Source of the DNA: Allohoeflea poritis
GTDB taxonomy: Bacteria > Pseudomonadota > Alphaproteobacteria > Rhizobiales > Rhizobiaceae
DNA length: 64,000 nucleotides
NCBI RefSeq assembly: GCF_027889715.1
Contig: NZ_JAPJZH010000015.1
Coordinates: forward strand, 1-64,000
Direction: 5' to 3'
In this document: in pieces, positions 47,629 to 57,213 of the stretch
Numbering within the stretch: position 1 is the stretch's first letter
Layout: every line of letters starts with the position of its first letter
Notes under the pieces: generated by a model
The model's database searches: none
Told to the model about the DNA's origin: nothing
The model's input: the letters and a program-made list of their open reading frames with translations, nothing else
Program-made: the position numbers and the translations under genes

Positions 47629-48734
47629 TCGCCAGCCCTCTACCGCGGGCCATGGAGCCTTTTCTCGAGTTTGCCGTGGCATTGCGGCGGGCGGGCTTTG
47701 CCGCTGCTCCGGAACAGAGCGAGACCTTTATCGCATCGGTCGGTTTGCTTGGGCCTCGGGCGCTTGATGATGTCCGGCTTGCTGCCCACGCCGTGTTCGG
47801 CCCCGGCCCTGACCGGCGTACGGAATTCGACGCGGTGTTCGACACGGTCTTTCTCGGCCGCAGCTTCGCTGCACCGGCCGGGGGCCGTCCGGAGGACATG
47901 CCCGACGCCTTTGATGGCGGTGATTTCGACCTGATGCCCGAGGCGGATGAGGAAGATCCGTCCGGAGCAGATGCAACGCCGGCCGAGCGCCTTTACCAGC
48001 GCCAGCTTGCAGCCGGTGACGAGGACACGGCCTTGCGCGCCTTTGCCCGCCAGGCGCCCAATGCGCTTCCACGGCGCGTTTCGCGCCGCACCCGCGGCGG
48101 CAAGGGTCGGCTGCCGGATGCAAGGCGCACGTTCCGCGAGATGCTGCGCCGGGACGGCGAGATCATCGCGCTCCCGACCCGCACGAGGCGCCATCGGCAG
48201 CGGCGCGTCCTCATTCTTGTCGACGTTTCAGGATCCATGAAAGCCGGCACCGAGGGCAGCCTGCGCCTCGCCCACGCGCTGGTGCAGGCGGGCGAGCGCG
48301 TCGAGGCCTTCACGCTCGGCACGCGGCTTACCCGGGTCACACGCGCGCTGCGCCATCGCAACCGCGACCAGGCACTGCAACTGGCTTCCGGCCTTGTTGC
48401 GGACTGGGACGGCGGGACGCGTCTCGGCGAAGCGTTGGCGGTGTTTCTTTCGGTGCCGCGCTTTGCATCCTTCGCGCGCGGTGCACTCGTGGTGATCGTT
48501 TCCGACGGGCTCGAGCGCGGAGGGCCGGAAGTATTGCACGCGGCGATGACAAAACTGCGCGGCCTTGCCTGGTCGGTGCTCTGGCTGTCGCCGCTCGCAG
48601 GCGACCCGGCCTACCGCCCGGAAACCGAGGCGATGACCGCCATTCTGCCGTTGATCGATCGGCTCGGTGACGGTTCGAGCCCGCAATCTATCGCCCAAGA
48701 GGTCCTGCATTTTTCGAAGGGGGCACGGGCATGA
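47625..48734 (+). CDS. VWA domain protein (CoxE-like)
   Basis: The 369-residue protein has a C-terminal von Willebrand A-like domain with the metal-site motif DVSGSM (Asp200) and a long charged N-terminal region. MoxR ATPase plus VWA protein pairs act together as chaperones; CoxE with CoxD is required for the Mo-Cu site of CO dehydrogenase. Here the associated hydroxylase is not a CO dehydrogenase by its active-site loop. Confidence 0.92.
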   Translation: MIASPLPRAMEPFLEFAVALRRAGFAAAPEQSETFIASVGLLGPRALDDVRLAAHAVFGPGPDRRTEFDAVFDTVFLGRSFAAPAGGRPEDMPDAFDGGDFDLMPEADEEDPSGADATPAERLYQRQLAAGDEDTALRAFARQAPNALPRRVSRRTRGGKGRLPDARRTFREMLRRDGEIIALPTRTRRHRQRRVLILVDVSGSMKAGTEGSLRLAHALVQAGERVEAFTLGTRLTRVTRALRHRNRDQALQLASGLVADWDGGTRLGEALAVFLSVPRFASFARGALVVIVSDGLERGGPEVLHAAMTKLRGLAWSVLWLSPLAGDPAYRPETEAMTAILPLIDRLGDGSSPQSIAQEVLHFSKGARA

Positions 48735-48804
48735 ACCAAAGACGGTTGAGAAGAGGATTGGCCACGGTCGGTGTGCCAGACAAGAAAGAGGGAAGGAAAA
48801 CGTC

Positions 48805-49656
48805 ATGAGTTTGGAAATCAGGGTGCTCGACTATGGGGATATCGAGCTGGAATCAAGCTTTCTTGTGCTCGGCCGCGACTGCGGGCGCACCAGACGCGTA
48901 CCGGTCTACGGCTTTCTGATCCTGGGCGGCCAATATCCGATCGTCGTCGATACGGGCTACCGCGACAATGCCATCATGGAAACGCTCGGTATGCGCGGGC
49001 TCCAGTTCCACGAGAACATGATCGAGCGTCAACTGGACAATCACGGCGTCAAGCCGTCCGACGTTCGCTACGTTCTGCATACCCACCTGCACATCGACCA
49101 TGCTGGCAAGGATGACCATTTTCCGATGAACACGACGGTGGTCATCAACCGGCGCGAGCTGGAATATTCGGTCTCCGGCCTGATGCATCCGCAATATCCG
49201 AAGCCAGACATCATGCACCTGGTGGAACGTTTGCATACGCCGGGCGCCTTGAGGCTGGAAGATCTGGAAATCTCGGGACCGGTCGAACTGATGCCCGGCG
49301 TCTTCCTCGAAGCAGCGGGCGCGCACACCGAAGGCTCGATGAATGTGCATGTCGACACCGCAGACGGCCGCGCGACGATCTGCGGCGATGTGATCTATGA
49401 TTTCAACGACCAGATCATCAATCCCGTGCGCTCATTCGGTCCGGAAGAATACCAGGTGACCGGCAATCATGGCGGCTCCAAACGGGGCGAAAAGGGCGCG
49501 ATGCGCAAGCTCATGCATTCAGGCGCCAAATATCTGCTGCCCGTCCACGACAAGCCGGCAAAGATTGAAAACGGCCAGGTTGTCGGCCGCCTCGACATGC
49601 AGATCCCGGGACCGGTGACCCAGTCCGTGCCGACACGCGACTGGTTCCCGGCATAA
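48805..49656 (+). CDS. MBL-fold hydrolase (N-acyl homoserine lactonase-like)
   Basis: The 283-residue metallo-beta-lactamase-fold protein has the HxHxDH motif (His94, His96, Asp98, His99), a later metal His in AAGAHTEGSM, Asp in CGDVIYD and the final His in LPVHDKP. The layout resembles AttM/AiiA-type lactonases, but its true substrate is unknown. I start at the ATG after AAGGAAAACG; a 46-codon upstream extension overlaps coxE. A pathway lactone is as likely a substrate as a signal molecule. Confidence 0.88.
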   Translation: MSLEIRVLDYGDIELESSFLVLGRDCGRTRRVPVYGFLILGGQYPIVVDTGYRDNAIMETLGMRGLQFHENMIERQLDNHGVKPSDVRYVLHTHLHIDHAGKDDHFPMNTTVVINRRELEYSVSGLMHPQYPKPDIMHLVERLHTPGALRLEDLEISGPVELMPGVFLEAAGAHTEGSMNVHVDTADGRATICGDVIYDFNDQIINPVRSFGPEEYQVTGNHGGSKRGEKGAMRKLMHSGAKYLLPVHDKPAKIENGQVVGRLDMQIPGPVTQSVPTRDWFPA

Positions 49657-49660
49657 TGCC

Positions 49661-51241
49661 ATGGCGCACGAAGCTCTCGACCCCGACTTTCACCGCCTGA
49701 TCGACGAACACGCGCCGGTGCGTCAGGCAGGCTCCGGTTTCACCTTTACCGAAGGGCCGATCTGGCATCCGGTAGACCACTATCTGTTGTTTTCCGACAT
49801 GCCGGGCGATGTGCGCAGGCGGCTGGACCGCAGCGGCGTGCGCGAGGTCATGAACCCGTCCCACAAGGGCAACGGCATGACCTATGACACCGGTCTCAAC
49901 CTGCTGGTCTGCGAACATGCCACATCCTGCGTGGCACGATTTGATCCGGACGGGCGCCGCGAGGTTCTTGCCAGCCATTTTGAGGGCCGTGAACTGAACT
50001 CGCCCAACGACATCTGCGTCAAGTCGGACGGCTCGATCTGGTTTACCGATCCATGGTACGGGCGCATGGCCGGCTATGGTGTCGAGCGTCCTCGGGAACT
50101 GGGCTGGCAGGGCGTCTTCCGCCTGCCCCCTGACCACAGGCCCGGCAACGAACCGCAACTGGTGGTGGACCGCTACACCTTCACAATGCCCAACGGCCTG
50201 TGCTTTTCGCCCGATGAAAGCCTGCTCTACATCAACGACACCGAGCAGGCCAATATTCGGGTTTACGATGTCGAGGGCGACCGGCTGAGCAATGGCCGCG
50301 TCTTTGCCTCAGGCATCAAGGACAGTCTGCTGCCAGGCGTTCCCGACGGCATGAAATGCGATGCCGAGGGCAATGTCTGGTGCACCGCACCGGGCGGGCT
50401 TTGGGTCTACAGCCCGGAAGGCAGGCTGATCGGTAAAGTATCGATCCCCGAATTGCCGGCCAATTTGCACTGGGGCGGCGCTGACTGGCGGACGCTTTAT
50501 GTCTGTGCCACGACCAGCGTCTACGCAATTGATGTGAAAGTCGGCCCCCGCAATGAGCCTTTCATGCGCGCCCGTGGATCGCAGCCGGCAGGCCCGGCAG
50601 ATTCCACTGCACCGACCGCAGACGAAACGTCAGGTCCGCTGAATCTGGATGCCAACCGCTTCGCACTGATCATCCAGGACATGCAAAATGACGTGGTCAT
50701 GGAGGGTGGCGCGTTCGCCGAATCCGGCTCGCCCGGCCATTGCCGCGAACAGAACGCGATCGCCAATGTCGCCCGCCTTGCCGAAAAGTGCCGGCAGATG
50801 GGCGTGCCGGTCATCCACGTTCACTTCGTCGTACCGCCAGGTGCCCAGGGACTGACGCTGAATGCACCGCTGTTCGAGGGTGTGATCGACAACACCGCCC
50901 TTGTGCGCGGCACCTGGGGGGCGGCGGCCGTGCCGGGGCTCGAGCCGAAAGACGGCGATCATATCGTTGAAAAAATGCGCATGTCGGCCTGGGAAGGCAC
51001 CAATCTGGAGACGATCCTGAAGGCTGAGGGGCGCGACATGATCATCGAGACCGGAGCGTGGACCAACATGTCGATCGAGCACACGGCGCGCACCGGCGCC
51101 GACAAAGGCTATTTCATGGTTATTCCGGAGGATGGCTGCTCGACGATGAACGCGGATTGGCACAACGCCTCCATCAATTACGCGCTGCAGAACGTGGCGC
51201 TGGTAACCCGCACCGACGACGTGATCGCGGCCCTGTCATAG
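49661..51241 (+). CDS. SMP-30/gluconolactonase fused to an isochorismatase-like domain
   Basis: The 526-residue protein joins two hydrolase folds. Residues 1 to about 300 form an SMP-30 beta-propeller with metal-ligand motifs EGP (Glu31), NSPND (113-117) and PDG (Asp229). After a short Pro/Ala/Thr linker, residues about 330-526 form an isochorismatase-like domain with the triad Asp (Asp340 in IIQDMQND) and Lys438 (EKMRMSAWEGT). The nucleophile Cys of cysteine hydrolases is replaced by Ser471 (TNMSIEHTA). A lactonase plus amidase-like pair fits opening of a ring product. Confidence 0.88.
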   Translation: MAHEALDPDFHRLIDEHAPVRQAGSGFTFTEGPIWHPVDHYLLFSDMPGDVRRRLDRSGVREVMNPSHKGNGMTYDTGLNLLVCEHATSCVARFDPDGRREVLASHFEGRELNSPNDICVKSDGSIWFTDPWYGRMAGYGVERPRELGWQGVFRLPPDHRPGNEPQLVVDRYTFTMPNGLCFSPDESLLYINDTEQANIRVYDVEGDRLSNGRVFASGIKDSLLPGVPDGMKCDAEGNVWCTAPGGLWVYSPEGRLIGKVSIPELPANLHWGGADWRTLYVCATTSVYAIDVKVGPRNEPFMRARGSQPAGPADSTAPTADETSGPLNLDANRFALIIQDMQNDVVMEGGAFAESGSPGHCREQNAIANVARLAEKCRQMGVPVIHVHFVVPPGAQGLTLNAPLFEGVIDNTALVRGTWGAAAVPGLEPKDGDHIVEKMRMSAWEGTNLETILKAEGRDMIIETGAWTNMSIEHTARTGADKGYFMVIPEDGCSTMNADWHNASINYALQNVALVTRTDDVIAALS

Positions 51242-51263
51242 AGCAAGCTGGAAGGATGAAGCC

Positions 51264-52010
51264 ATGAACCGGTACGATCTCGATGGACAGGTTGCCGTTG
51301 TAACCGGTGGCGCGCAAGGCATCGGCCAGGCAGTAGCCAAACGCCTGCACGCTTCAGGCGCAACGGTGGTGCTTTGGGATCTCGACGCCAATCTTGCGGC
51401 CGACGCCGCCGCACAACTGGGCGACCGGGCCGAAGCAAGCGGCGCTGATGTTACCGACTACGATGCGATCGCTGCCCTCGCCGGAGACATTGCCGAGCGC
51501 CACGGGCGCATCGACATCCTCGTCAATTCGGCCGGCATTGCCGGTTCGAACGCGCCTGTGACGGATTATCCGGTCGCCGAATTTCACCAGATCGTGGCGG
51601 TCAACCTGCACGGTATCTTCCACTGTTGCCGTGCCGTTCTGCCTGCGATGGTGAAGAACGGCTATGGCCGCATCGTCAACATCGCTTCGGTCGCCGGCAA
51701 GGACGGCAACCCGAATGCCGGCGCCTATTCGGCCTCCAAGGCGGCGGTGATGGCCCTGACCAAGTCGCTCGGCAAGGAACATGCCGGTCAGGACATCGCG
51801 GTCAACTGCGTGACACCGGCGGCGGCACGCACGCGCATCTTCGACCAGATGAGCCAGGAACATATCGACTACATGTTGTCGAAAATACCGCGCGGGCGTT
51901 TTCTCGAAGTGGATGAAGCCGCCAACATGATCGTCTGGCTGTGCACGGCGGAGAATTCCTTCACCACAGGCGGCGTGTTCGACCTGTCCGGCGGTCGCGC
52001 CACCTACTGA
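51264..52010 (+). CDS. Short-chain dehydrogenase/reductase
   Basis: The 248-residue NAD(P)-dependent SDR has the TGGAQGIG cofactor motif near residue 14, the NSAG motif, the catalytic Ser in NIASVAGK and the YSASK catalytic pair. A likely role is oxidising or reducing a hydroxyacid or keto intermediate. It is the last gene of the plus-strand run, 22 bases after the fusion hydrolase gene. Confidence 0.94.
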   Translation: MNRYDLDGQVAVVTGGAQGIGQAVAKRLHASGATVVLWDLDANLAADAAAQLGDRAEASGADVTDYDAIAALAGDIAERHGRIDILVNSAGIAGSNAPVTDYPVAEFHQIVAVNLHGIFHCCRAVLPAMVKNGYGRIVNIASVAGKDGNPNAGAYSASKAAVMALTKSLGKEHAGQDIAVNCVTPAAARTRIFDQMSQEHIDYMLSKIPRGRFLEVDEAANMIVWLCTAENSFTTGGVFDLSGGRATY

Positions 52011-52036
52011 ACAGTCTGCCGATTGATTCCGATGCA

Positions 52037-52057
52037 GACCACCCGTGACGGGCGGTC
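52037..52057 (+). terminator. Weak hairpin after the 20-gene run
   Basis: Arms GACCACCCG and CGGGCGGTC around a TGA loop pair with one mismatch, 26 bases after the SDR stop. The downstream sequence has only short T runs, so it is a weak terminator candidate. Confidence 0.35.
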
Positions 52058-52184
52058 GACGCACGACCTGTCTTTGCTCTGCTTTCAAAACCCCAAACGA
52101 CTCAGCACGTTCGGCAATTTTGGGTCTCACCCAACTCCGACGCATCCATTTCGGCGTATCGTTTACGAAATATAAACACTTGAA

Positions 52185-52225
52185 GAACACAACTGGAACA
52201 TATAGTGTATGTTCCGTATTTGTTT
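52185..52225. promoter_or_regulatory. SOS boxes upstream of lexA
   Basis: GAAC-N7-GAAC at 52185-52199 is the exact reverse complement of the alphaproteobacterial SOS box GTTC-N7-GTTC. A second copy, GTTC-N7-GTTT (one mismatch), lies at 52211-52225. They are 21-60 bases before the lexA ATG and imply autorepression by LexA. Confidence 0.9.
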
Positions 52226-52245
52226 CTCCGACTCGGGAGCCCAGG

Positions 52246-52965
52246 ATGCTGACGCGCAAACAACACGAACTTCTGCTTTTCATTCACGAACGAATGAAGG
52301 AATCGGGCATCCCGCCCTCATTCGACGAGATGAAGGAAGCGCTGGACCTGGCGTCGAAATCGGGGATCCATCGTCTGATTACGGCGCTCGAGGAACGCGG
52401 CTTCATAAGACGCCTGCCCAACCGGGCAAGAGCCCTGGAAGTCCTGCGTCTGCCAGAAACCATGATCCCGGGCGGGCAACCCCGCAAAGGCTTCTCCCCC
52501 AGCGTGATCGAGGGCAGCCTCGGAAAACCGGCAGCGGAAGAAAAGGTGCAGCCTCTTCGCCACGACGAAGATGCGGAACCCGCAGCAAGCGTTCCGGTCA
52601 TGGGACGTATCGCTGCCGGTGTCCCCATATCGGCGATCCAGAACATCACCCACACGATCAGCGTGCCGCCCGAAATGCTCTCCAGCGGCGAACATTACGC
52701 GCTTGAAGTCAAGGGCGATTCGATGATCGAAGCCGGCATATTCGACGGCGATACCGTGGTGATCAAAAACGCCGCAACGGCCAACCCCGGTGAAATCGTG
52801 GTGGCGCTCGTCGATGACGAAGAAGCCACGCTCAAGCGCTTCCGGCGCAAGGGCGCGTCCATTGCGCTTGAAGCGGCCAACCCGGCCTATGAAACACGTA
52901 TCTTCGGACCGGATCAGGTCAAGATCCAGGGAAAGCTGGTCGGCCTCATTCGCCGTTATCACTGA
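52246..52965 (+). CDS. lexA: LexA repressor
   Basis: LexA represses the SOS regulon and self-cleaves when RecA filaments form on damaged DNA. The 239 residues have an N-terminal winged helix ([23 protein letters not shown]), the cleavage bond Ala124-Gly125 in RIAAGVP, and the Ser159/Lys197 protease dyad (GDSM, ATLKRF). The alphaproteobacterial linker is longer than in E. coli LexA. I start at the ATG at 52246 (in-frame extension upstream lies in the promoter). comEC converges 17 bases beyond. Confidence 0.97.
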   Translation: MLTRKQHELLLFIHERMKESGIPPSFDEMKEALDLASKSGIHRLITALEERGFIRRLPNRARALEVLRLPETMIPGGQPRKGFSPSVIEGSLGKPAAEEKVQPLRHDEDAEPAASVPVMGRIAAGVPISAIQNITHTISVPPEMLSSGEHYALEVKGDSMIEAGIFDGDTVVIKNAATANPGEIVVALVDDEEATLKRFRRKGASIALEAANPAYETRIFGPDQVKIQGKLVGLIRRYH

Positions 52966-52982
52966 ACAGGCCCGTCCGGCGG

Positions 52983-55301
52983 TTAATCGGCAAGCCAGGA
53001 CGGTTTTGTGCGCTTGTATGTACGGCTTCGCCAATCGTAGAAACGCTGCCGCGTCCAAGGGCGGTTTGTCTGCCCGATGGCCGATTTGACCAAAAGCGCG
53101 CCGTCCCGTTCCACCAGTTCCAGCGAACCGGTCTGCCGGAGCATGCGTCCGGTCACCAGCATGGCGCCGGAATAACACCGGTCGAGCGCAATCGCCCTGT
53201 GCGTTACGACCAGATCGGCACTGTCGCATGCCGGCCCGAGAAAATGCAGATCCTCAACGACCGCCACAACGGTGCCCGCTTCGGTTTTGCCCACACAAAA
53301 CTGCTTCTTTGCGCATGAGAAGCCGGGGCTTTCAGCCGAAACACGCAGGAACCCCGAAAGCAATTCGGGGGGACCGCGGGCGTCTGCTTCATGACCGGAA
53401 CTGGTCGGGCGCAGCGTATCCGGCCGCCGCAGAGCATGCTGCCACTGCTCGAATACGAACGTGCTCGGCCTGGACCGGTTGGCGGCAAGTGCCCCCTCGG
53501 ACACAAGCGCCACAAGCCTTCCATCTTCCGCAACCAGGATATCCGGGTCCTCGCCGGCAAAGACGACCATGGCGACGGCAGCGCAGGCGGCAACCGCCAG
53601 CCCGATCAGCCTGAGCTTGGAGCGCCCGAGGACAAACAACAGGAAACCGCCGGTCAGGACCAAGAACATGCCGAAACTGACACGTCCGACGACGACATAA
53701 CCGCCGAGACTTTCGACGGTGTGCGCAATCCACATCACGACGTCCAACCCTGCCCCCATCGCCAGCAGCGGCCAGTATTCCAGCCCGAAGGGCATGGCCA
53801 GCATGGATGCCAGCCCCATCGGCATGACAATGACGGTGACGATCGGCATCGCAGCAAGGTTTGCGAGCAGGCCATAAGCCGCAATGCGGTGGAAATTGTA
53901 GACGGCGAATGGTCCCGTCGCCAGGCCGGCCACGAGCGAAGTCACCGCAAGTCCGGCGAAGAAAAAGACAATCATCCGCAGCACCCCCGGGACAGCGATG
54001 CCACCGGTCGCGTATTGCGTGGATCGCCGCCAGAACGAATAAACGGCAATCAGGGCCGCGGTTGCCGCAAACGACATCTGGAAGCCCGGCCCAAGCACAG
54101 CCGACGGTGAAATCAGGATGATGACTATGGCGGCCAGTGCCACGTTGCGCATCGTCAGTGCCGGACGGTCGGCGAGGACAGCGACGAGCATGATTGCCAG
54201 CATGATCCAGGCACGCTGGGTCGAGACACTGCCGCCGGATAGAAACAGATAAAATGTCGCCACCACAAGCGCGCCGGCAGCAGCGATCTTCTTGACCGGA
54301 TATGCCTGGACCACGGACGGAAACAGACTGAATGCCGTGCGTAGCAGCAGGAAGAACGTCACCGCGACCAGCGCCATGTGCAGTCCCGAAATGGCAAGAA
54401 CATGAGCCAGTCCGCTGGCTCGCAGCGCATCGACCGTATCCGGGCTGAGGCCGCGCCTGTCCGCAACGGTCAGCGCGCTGGCAAATCCGCCAGTATCACC
54501 GGGCAACACCGATCGAATGCGTGTAGAGATCGCCGCGCGTAGGCGTGACACGCCGAGCTGAAAGCCGAGCGCCCATCCGGTTTCGTCTACGCCATCGGAC
54601 TCAATGGCCTCAGGTGCTCCGTAGAAGAAACCGTAGCCCCCCAATCCGTTGAAGTAGGAATGGAAAGAAAAGTCGAATCCGCCCGGCAGGACAGGACCCG
54701 ACGGCGGCTGCAACCGCGCCAATCCGGAAATCCGGCCGCCGATGTCAATTGGCGTATGGCCGCCCCGCGCAACGAGCCTGACCCGCTCGGGCGGCCGCCC
54801 GATCTGCGGATCGAATGTCCTTTCTATCTCAACCGTATAGCGCCACCTTCCGGCATGATCGACATCCCGGTTGATCACCCTCCCCTCCAGCCGGGTCGTG
54901 ATCTCGCTGTCGAGAAGCGTGGTGCCGTGCCGGCGGACCTCGGCTTCCGATGCCAGCATGCCGACAAGAAATCCGGCCGCGAGAACAAACGCGCCGCGCC
55001 AGCGCCCTTCGTCCTTGAGGAACAGCAACAAGACAACCGCCGCGAACAGGATGGCAACCGGCAGGATCGCAAGCGTTTCGTCGCTGCTGAACCACAAGCC
55101 GGCGCCCAACGCCATGCTCACGGGCAACCACAGGATTGTCTGGCCAACCTCGAACTCCTCGCGCAGCATCTGTTCGAACCGGGCAAAATAGCCGGCATTC
55201 CCATGATCGGGTATTGCATCGGAATAGGCCTCGACCGGCAGGTGAGCGGCATCGCTTTCGCGATACCGGGATCGATCCTCAGCGGCCTCGGTCCTGTCCA
55301 T
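52983..55301 (-). CDS. ComEC/Rec2-family DNA uptake channel protein
   Basis: The 772-residue membrane protein has the DUF4131 N-terminal domain and the Competence domain with multiple helices, including [18 protein letters not shown] and [16 protein letters not shown]. The C-terminus is shortened and lacks a recognisable metallo-beta-lactamase HxHxDH motif; this reduced form is common in alphaproteobacteria that may not be naturally competent. A TTG 7 codons upstream (55322) is an alternative start. It is divergent from gltX. Confidence 0.9.
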   Translation of the reverse strand: MDRTEAAEDRSRYRESDAAHLPVEAYSDAIPDHGNAGYFARFEQMLREEFEVGQTILWLPVSMALGAGLWFSSDETLAILPVAILFAAVVLLLFLKDEGRWRGAFVLAAGFLVGMLASEAEVRRHGTTLLDSEITTRLEGRVINRDVDHAGRWRYTVEIERTFDPQIGRPPERVRLVARGGHTPIDIGGRISGLARLQPPSGPVLPGGFDFSFHSYFNGLGGYGFFYGAPEAIESDGVDETGWALGFQLGVSRLRAAISTRIRSVLPGDTGGFASALTVADRRGLSPDTVDALRASGLAHVLAISGLHMALVAVTFFLLLRTAFSLFPSVVQAYPVKKIAAAGALVVATFYLFLSGGSVSTQRAWIMLAIMLVAVLADRPALTMRNVALAAIVIILISPSAVLGPGFQMSFAATAALIAVYSFWRRSTQYATGGIAVPGVLRMIVFFFAGLAVTSLVAGLATGPFAVYNFHRIAAYGLLANLAAMPIVTVIVMPMGLASMLAMPFGLEYWPLLAMGAGLDVVMWIAHTVESLGGYVVVGRVSFGMFLVLTGGFLLFVLGRSKLRLIGLAVAACAAVAMVVFAGEDPDILVAEDGRLVALVSEGALAANRSRPSTFVFEQWQHALRRPDTLRPTSSGHEADARGPPELLSGFLRVSAESPGFSCAKKQFCVGKTEAGTVVAVVEDLHFLGPACDSADLVVTHRAIALDRCYSGAMLVTGRMLRQTGSLELVERDGALLVKSAIGQTNRPWTRQRFYDWRSRTYKRTKPSWLAD

Positions 55302-55450
55302 CAAAACTGTGCCTTTCCCCAATCTGCCAGTTCGATCCTACACAGCCTATGATTGCCGGCAAAGCTTGCGCCTCGGGGCCTTGCACTCTGACCGGTGTGT
55401 GTTACATGAGCGCCACGTTCCAGACAGTTTGCAAAGAACAGGAAAACTCC

Positions 55451-56878
55451 ATGTCCGGAGAAGTCATAACCCGTTTCGCGCCCTCCCCGACCGGGTTCCT
55501 GCATATCGGCGGCGCTCGGACCGCCTTGTTCAACTGGCTCTATGCGAAAAACCGCGGCGGCAAGATGCTGCTGCGCATCGAGGACACCGACCGCAGCCGT
55601 TATTCCGAAGATGCCGTTGCGGCCATCCAGGATGGCCTCGAATGGCTGGGTCTCTCATGGGACGGCGATGCCATTTCCCAGTATGAAAGGGTCGAGCGTC
55701 ACCGCGAGATCGCGCAGCAACTGCTCGACGCCGGCAAGGCCTACAAGTGCTTTGCAACGCCCCAGGAACTGGAGGAAATGCGCGAGAAGGCACGCGCCGA
55801 AGGCCGTCCTCCGCGCTATGATGGCCGCTGGCGCGACCGTGATCCGTCGGAGGCGCCCGAAGGCGCCGTGCCTGCCATCCGCATAAAGGCGCCGCGCCAG
55901 GGCGCCACGGTGGTCGCCGACAAGGTGCAGGGCGAGGTTTCCTTCCCGAACGGCGATCTTGACGATTTCATCATCCTGCGTTCGGACGGCAACCCGACCT
56001 ACATGCTGGCGGTCGTTGTCGACGATCACGACATGGGTATCACCGACATTATCCGCGGCGACGATCACCTGACCAACGCCGCCCGGCAGACGGTCATCTA
56101 CGAGGCGATGGGATGGCCGGTTCCGAATATGGCCCACATTCCGCTGATTCACGGCCCCGACGGCGCCAAACTGTCCAAGCGGCACGGCGCGCTCGGTGCC
56201 GAAGCCTACCGGGCGATGGGCTATCTTCCCGAGGCCCTGTGCAATTATCTCGTCCGTCTCGGCTGGAGCCATGGCGATGACGAGATCATATCCATGAAGC
56301 AGATGATCGAATGGTTCGACATCGCCCATATCAACAAGGGCGCCGCACGCTTCGACATCAAGAAGCTCGACGCGATCAACGCCCACTATGTCCGCAACAG
56401 CGCGGACGGCGATCTCGTCGACGCACTTGTCGAATTCTTTCCGTATATGGAAGACGGCGAATACTATCGGCGGCGCCTGACCCCGGAGATCAAATCGAAG
56501 CTGAAAGCCGCCATGCCCGGCCTGAAGGAACGCGCCAGAACACTGGTGGACCTCGCCGATGGCGCCCGTTTCCTGTTCGCCGAACGTCCTTTGCAGAACG
56601 AGGACAAGGCGGAAAAAATCCTTGCCGATGGCGGGCGTGAGGTGCTGCAAAAACTCTTGCCGATCCTGGAATCCGTCTCCGACTGGCAGGTCGAAACCCT
56701 TGAGGCCGTCATCCGAGACTTTGCCGAAGCCGGAGACCTCAAGCTCGGCAAGGTGGCCCAACCGCTTCGCGCCGCGCTGACCGGAAGAAGCACATCGCCA
56801 GGTGTCTTCGATGTTGTCGCGGTTCTCGGCCGTGAAGAAGCGCTTGGCCGGATATCAGACCAGCTCAACGCCGATTAG
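55451..56878 (+). CDS. gltX: Glutamyl-tRNA synthetase
   Basis: GltX charges tRNA-Glu (and possibly tRNA-Gln, as many alphaproteobacteria lack GlnRS). The 475-residue class I enzyme has the HIGH-type motif [14 protein letters not shown] near residue 10 and the KMSKS-type loop KLSKRHG. An in-frame ATG at 55406 is possible, but the ATG at 55451 follows CAGGAAAACT and fits family starts. Confidence 0.96.
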   Translation: MSGEVITRFAPSPTGFLHIGGARTALFNWLYAKNRGGKMLLRIEDTDRSRYSEDAVAAIQDGLEWLGLSWDGDAISQYERVERHREIAQQLLDAGKAYKCFATPQELEEMREKARAEGRPPRYDGRWRDRDPSEAPEGAVPAIRIKAPRQGATVVADKVQGEVSFPNGDLDDFIILRSDGNPTYMLAVVVDDHDMGITDIIRGDDHLTNAARQTVIYEAMGWPVPNMAHIPLIHGPDGAKLSKRHGALGAEAYRAMGYLPEALCNYLVRLGWSHGDDEIISMKQMIEWFDIAHINKGAARFDIKKLDAINAHYVRNSADGDLVDALVEFFPYMEDGEYYRRRLTPEIKSKLKAAMPGLKERARTLVDLADGARFLFAERPLQNEDKAEKILADGGREVLQKLLPILESVSDWQVETLEAVIRDFAEAGDLKLGKVAQPLRAALTGRSTSPGVFDVVAVLGREEALGRISDQLNAD

Positions 56879-57213
56879 TCGCTGACACTGGAAATCGACG
56901 GTGCAGTGCGATATCTTCTGTCGTGGTGGCGGCTCGCGCATTTCACGATAGCGTGCGAAGACAGGCAAATTCGTTGATGCGGTCCGCCCGCAAAAAGCCG
57001 TTCTTCATGGAAAAACGCCCCTTTTTGCAACCGCTTGGCACGTTCCGTGCCAACGCGCCTGTCGGCTGCACCGTCCGCGTTGCAGTGCACAATTACACCA
57101 TTGCCGAGCTTGGCAGCGCGTGCGAAATCGGCTAGCAACGGCGCACGAAGTTCCGGTTTGATCCGCGGAAGCCTCCGAGGGTCGTTTTTGATTGATAGTA
57201 TAAGGGGACCAAT
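56879..57213. other. 335-base intergenic region gltX-gltA
   Basis: No supported gene. It ends in a purine-rich AAGGGGACC ribosome-binding site before gltA and should carry the gltA promoter. An 8-bp inverted repeat (GCAAAAAG / CTTTTTGC) with a long loop lies around 56991-57028; its significance is unclear. Confidence 0.45.

Noticed and set aside
44004-48734. Aerobic carbon monoxide dehydrogenase operon
   Set aside because: Order and CoxD/CoxE resemble cox genes, but the large subunit has an AMRGFG loop and lacks the AYxCSFR-type CO dehydrogenase loop.
48805-49656. Firm call as a quorum-quenching AHL lactonase
   Set aside because: The HxHxDH motif and length fit, but no quorum-sensing genes are near and a pathway lactone is equally likely.
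56923-57135. 70-codon open frame between gltX and gltA
   Set aside because: No ribosome-binding site and an Arg-rich composition without family features; probably promoter DNA.
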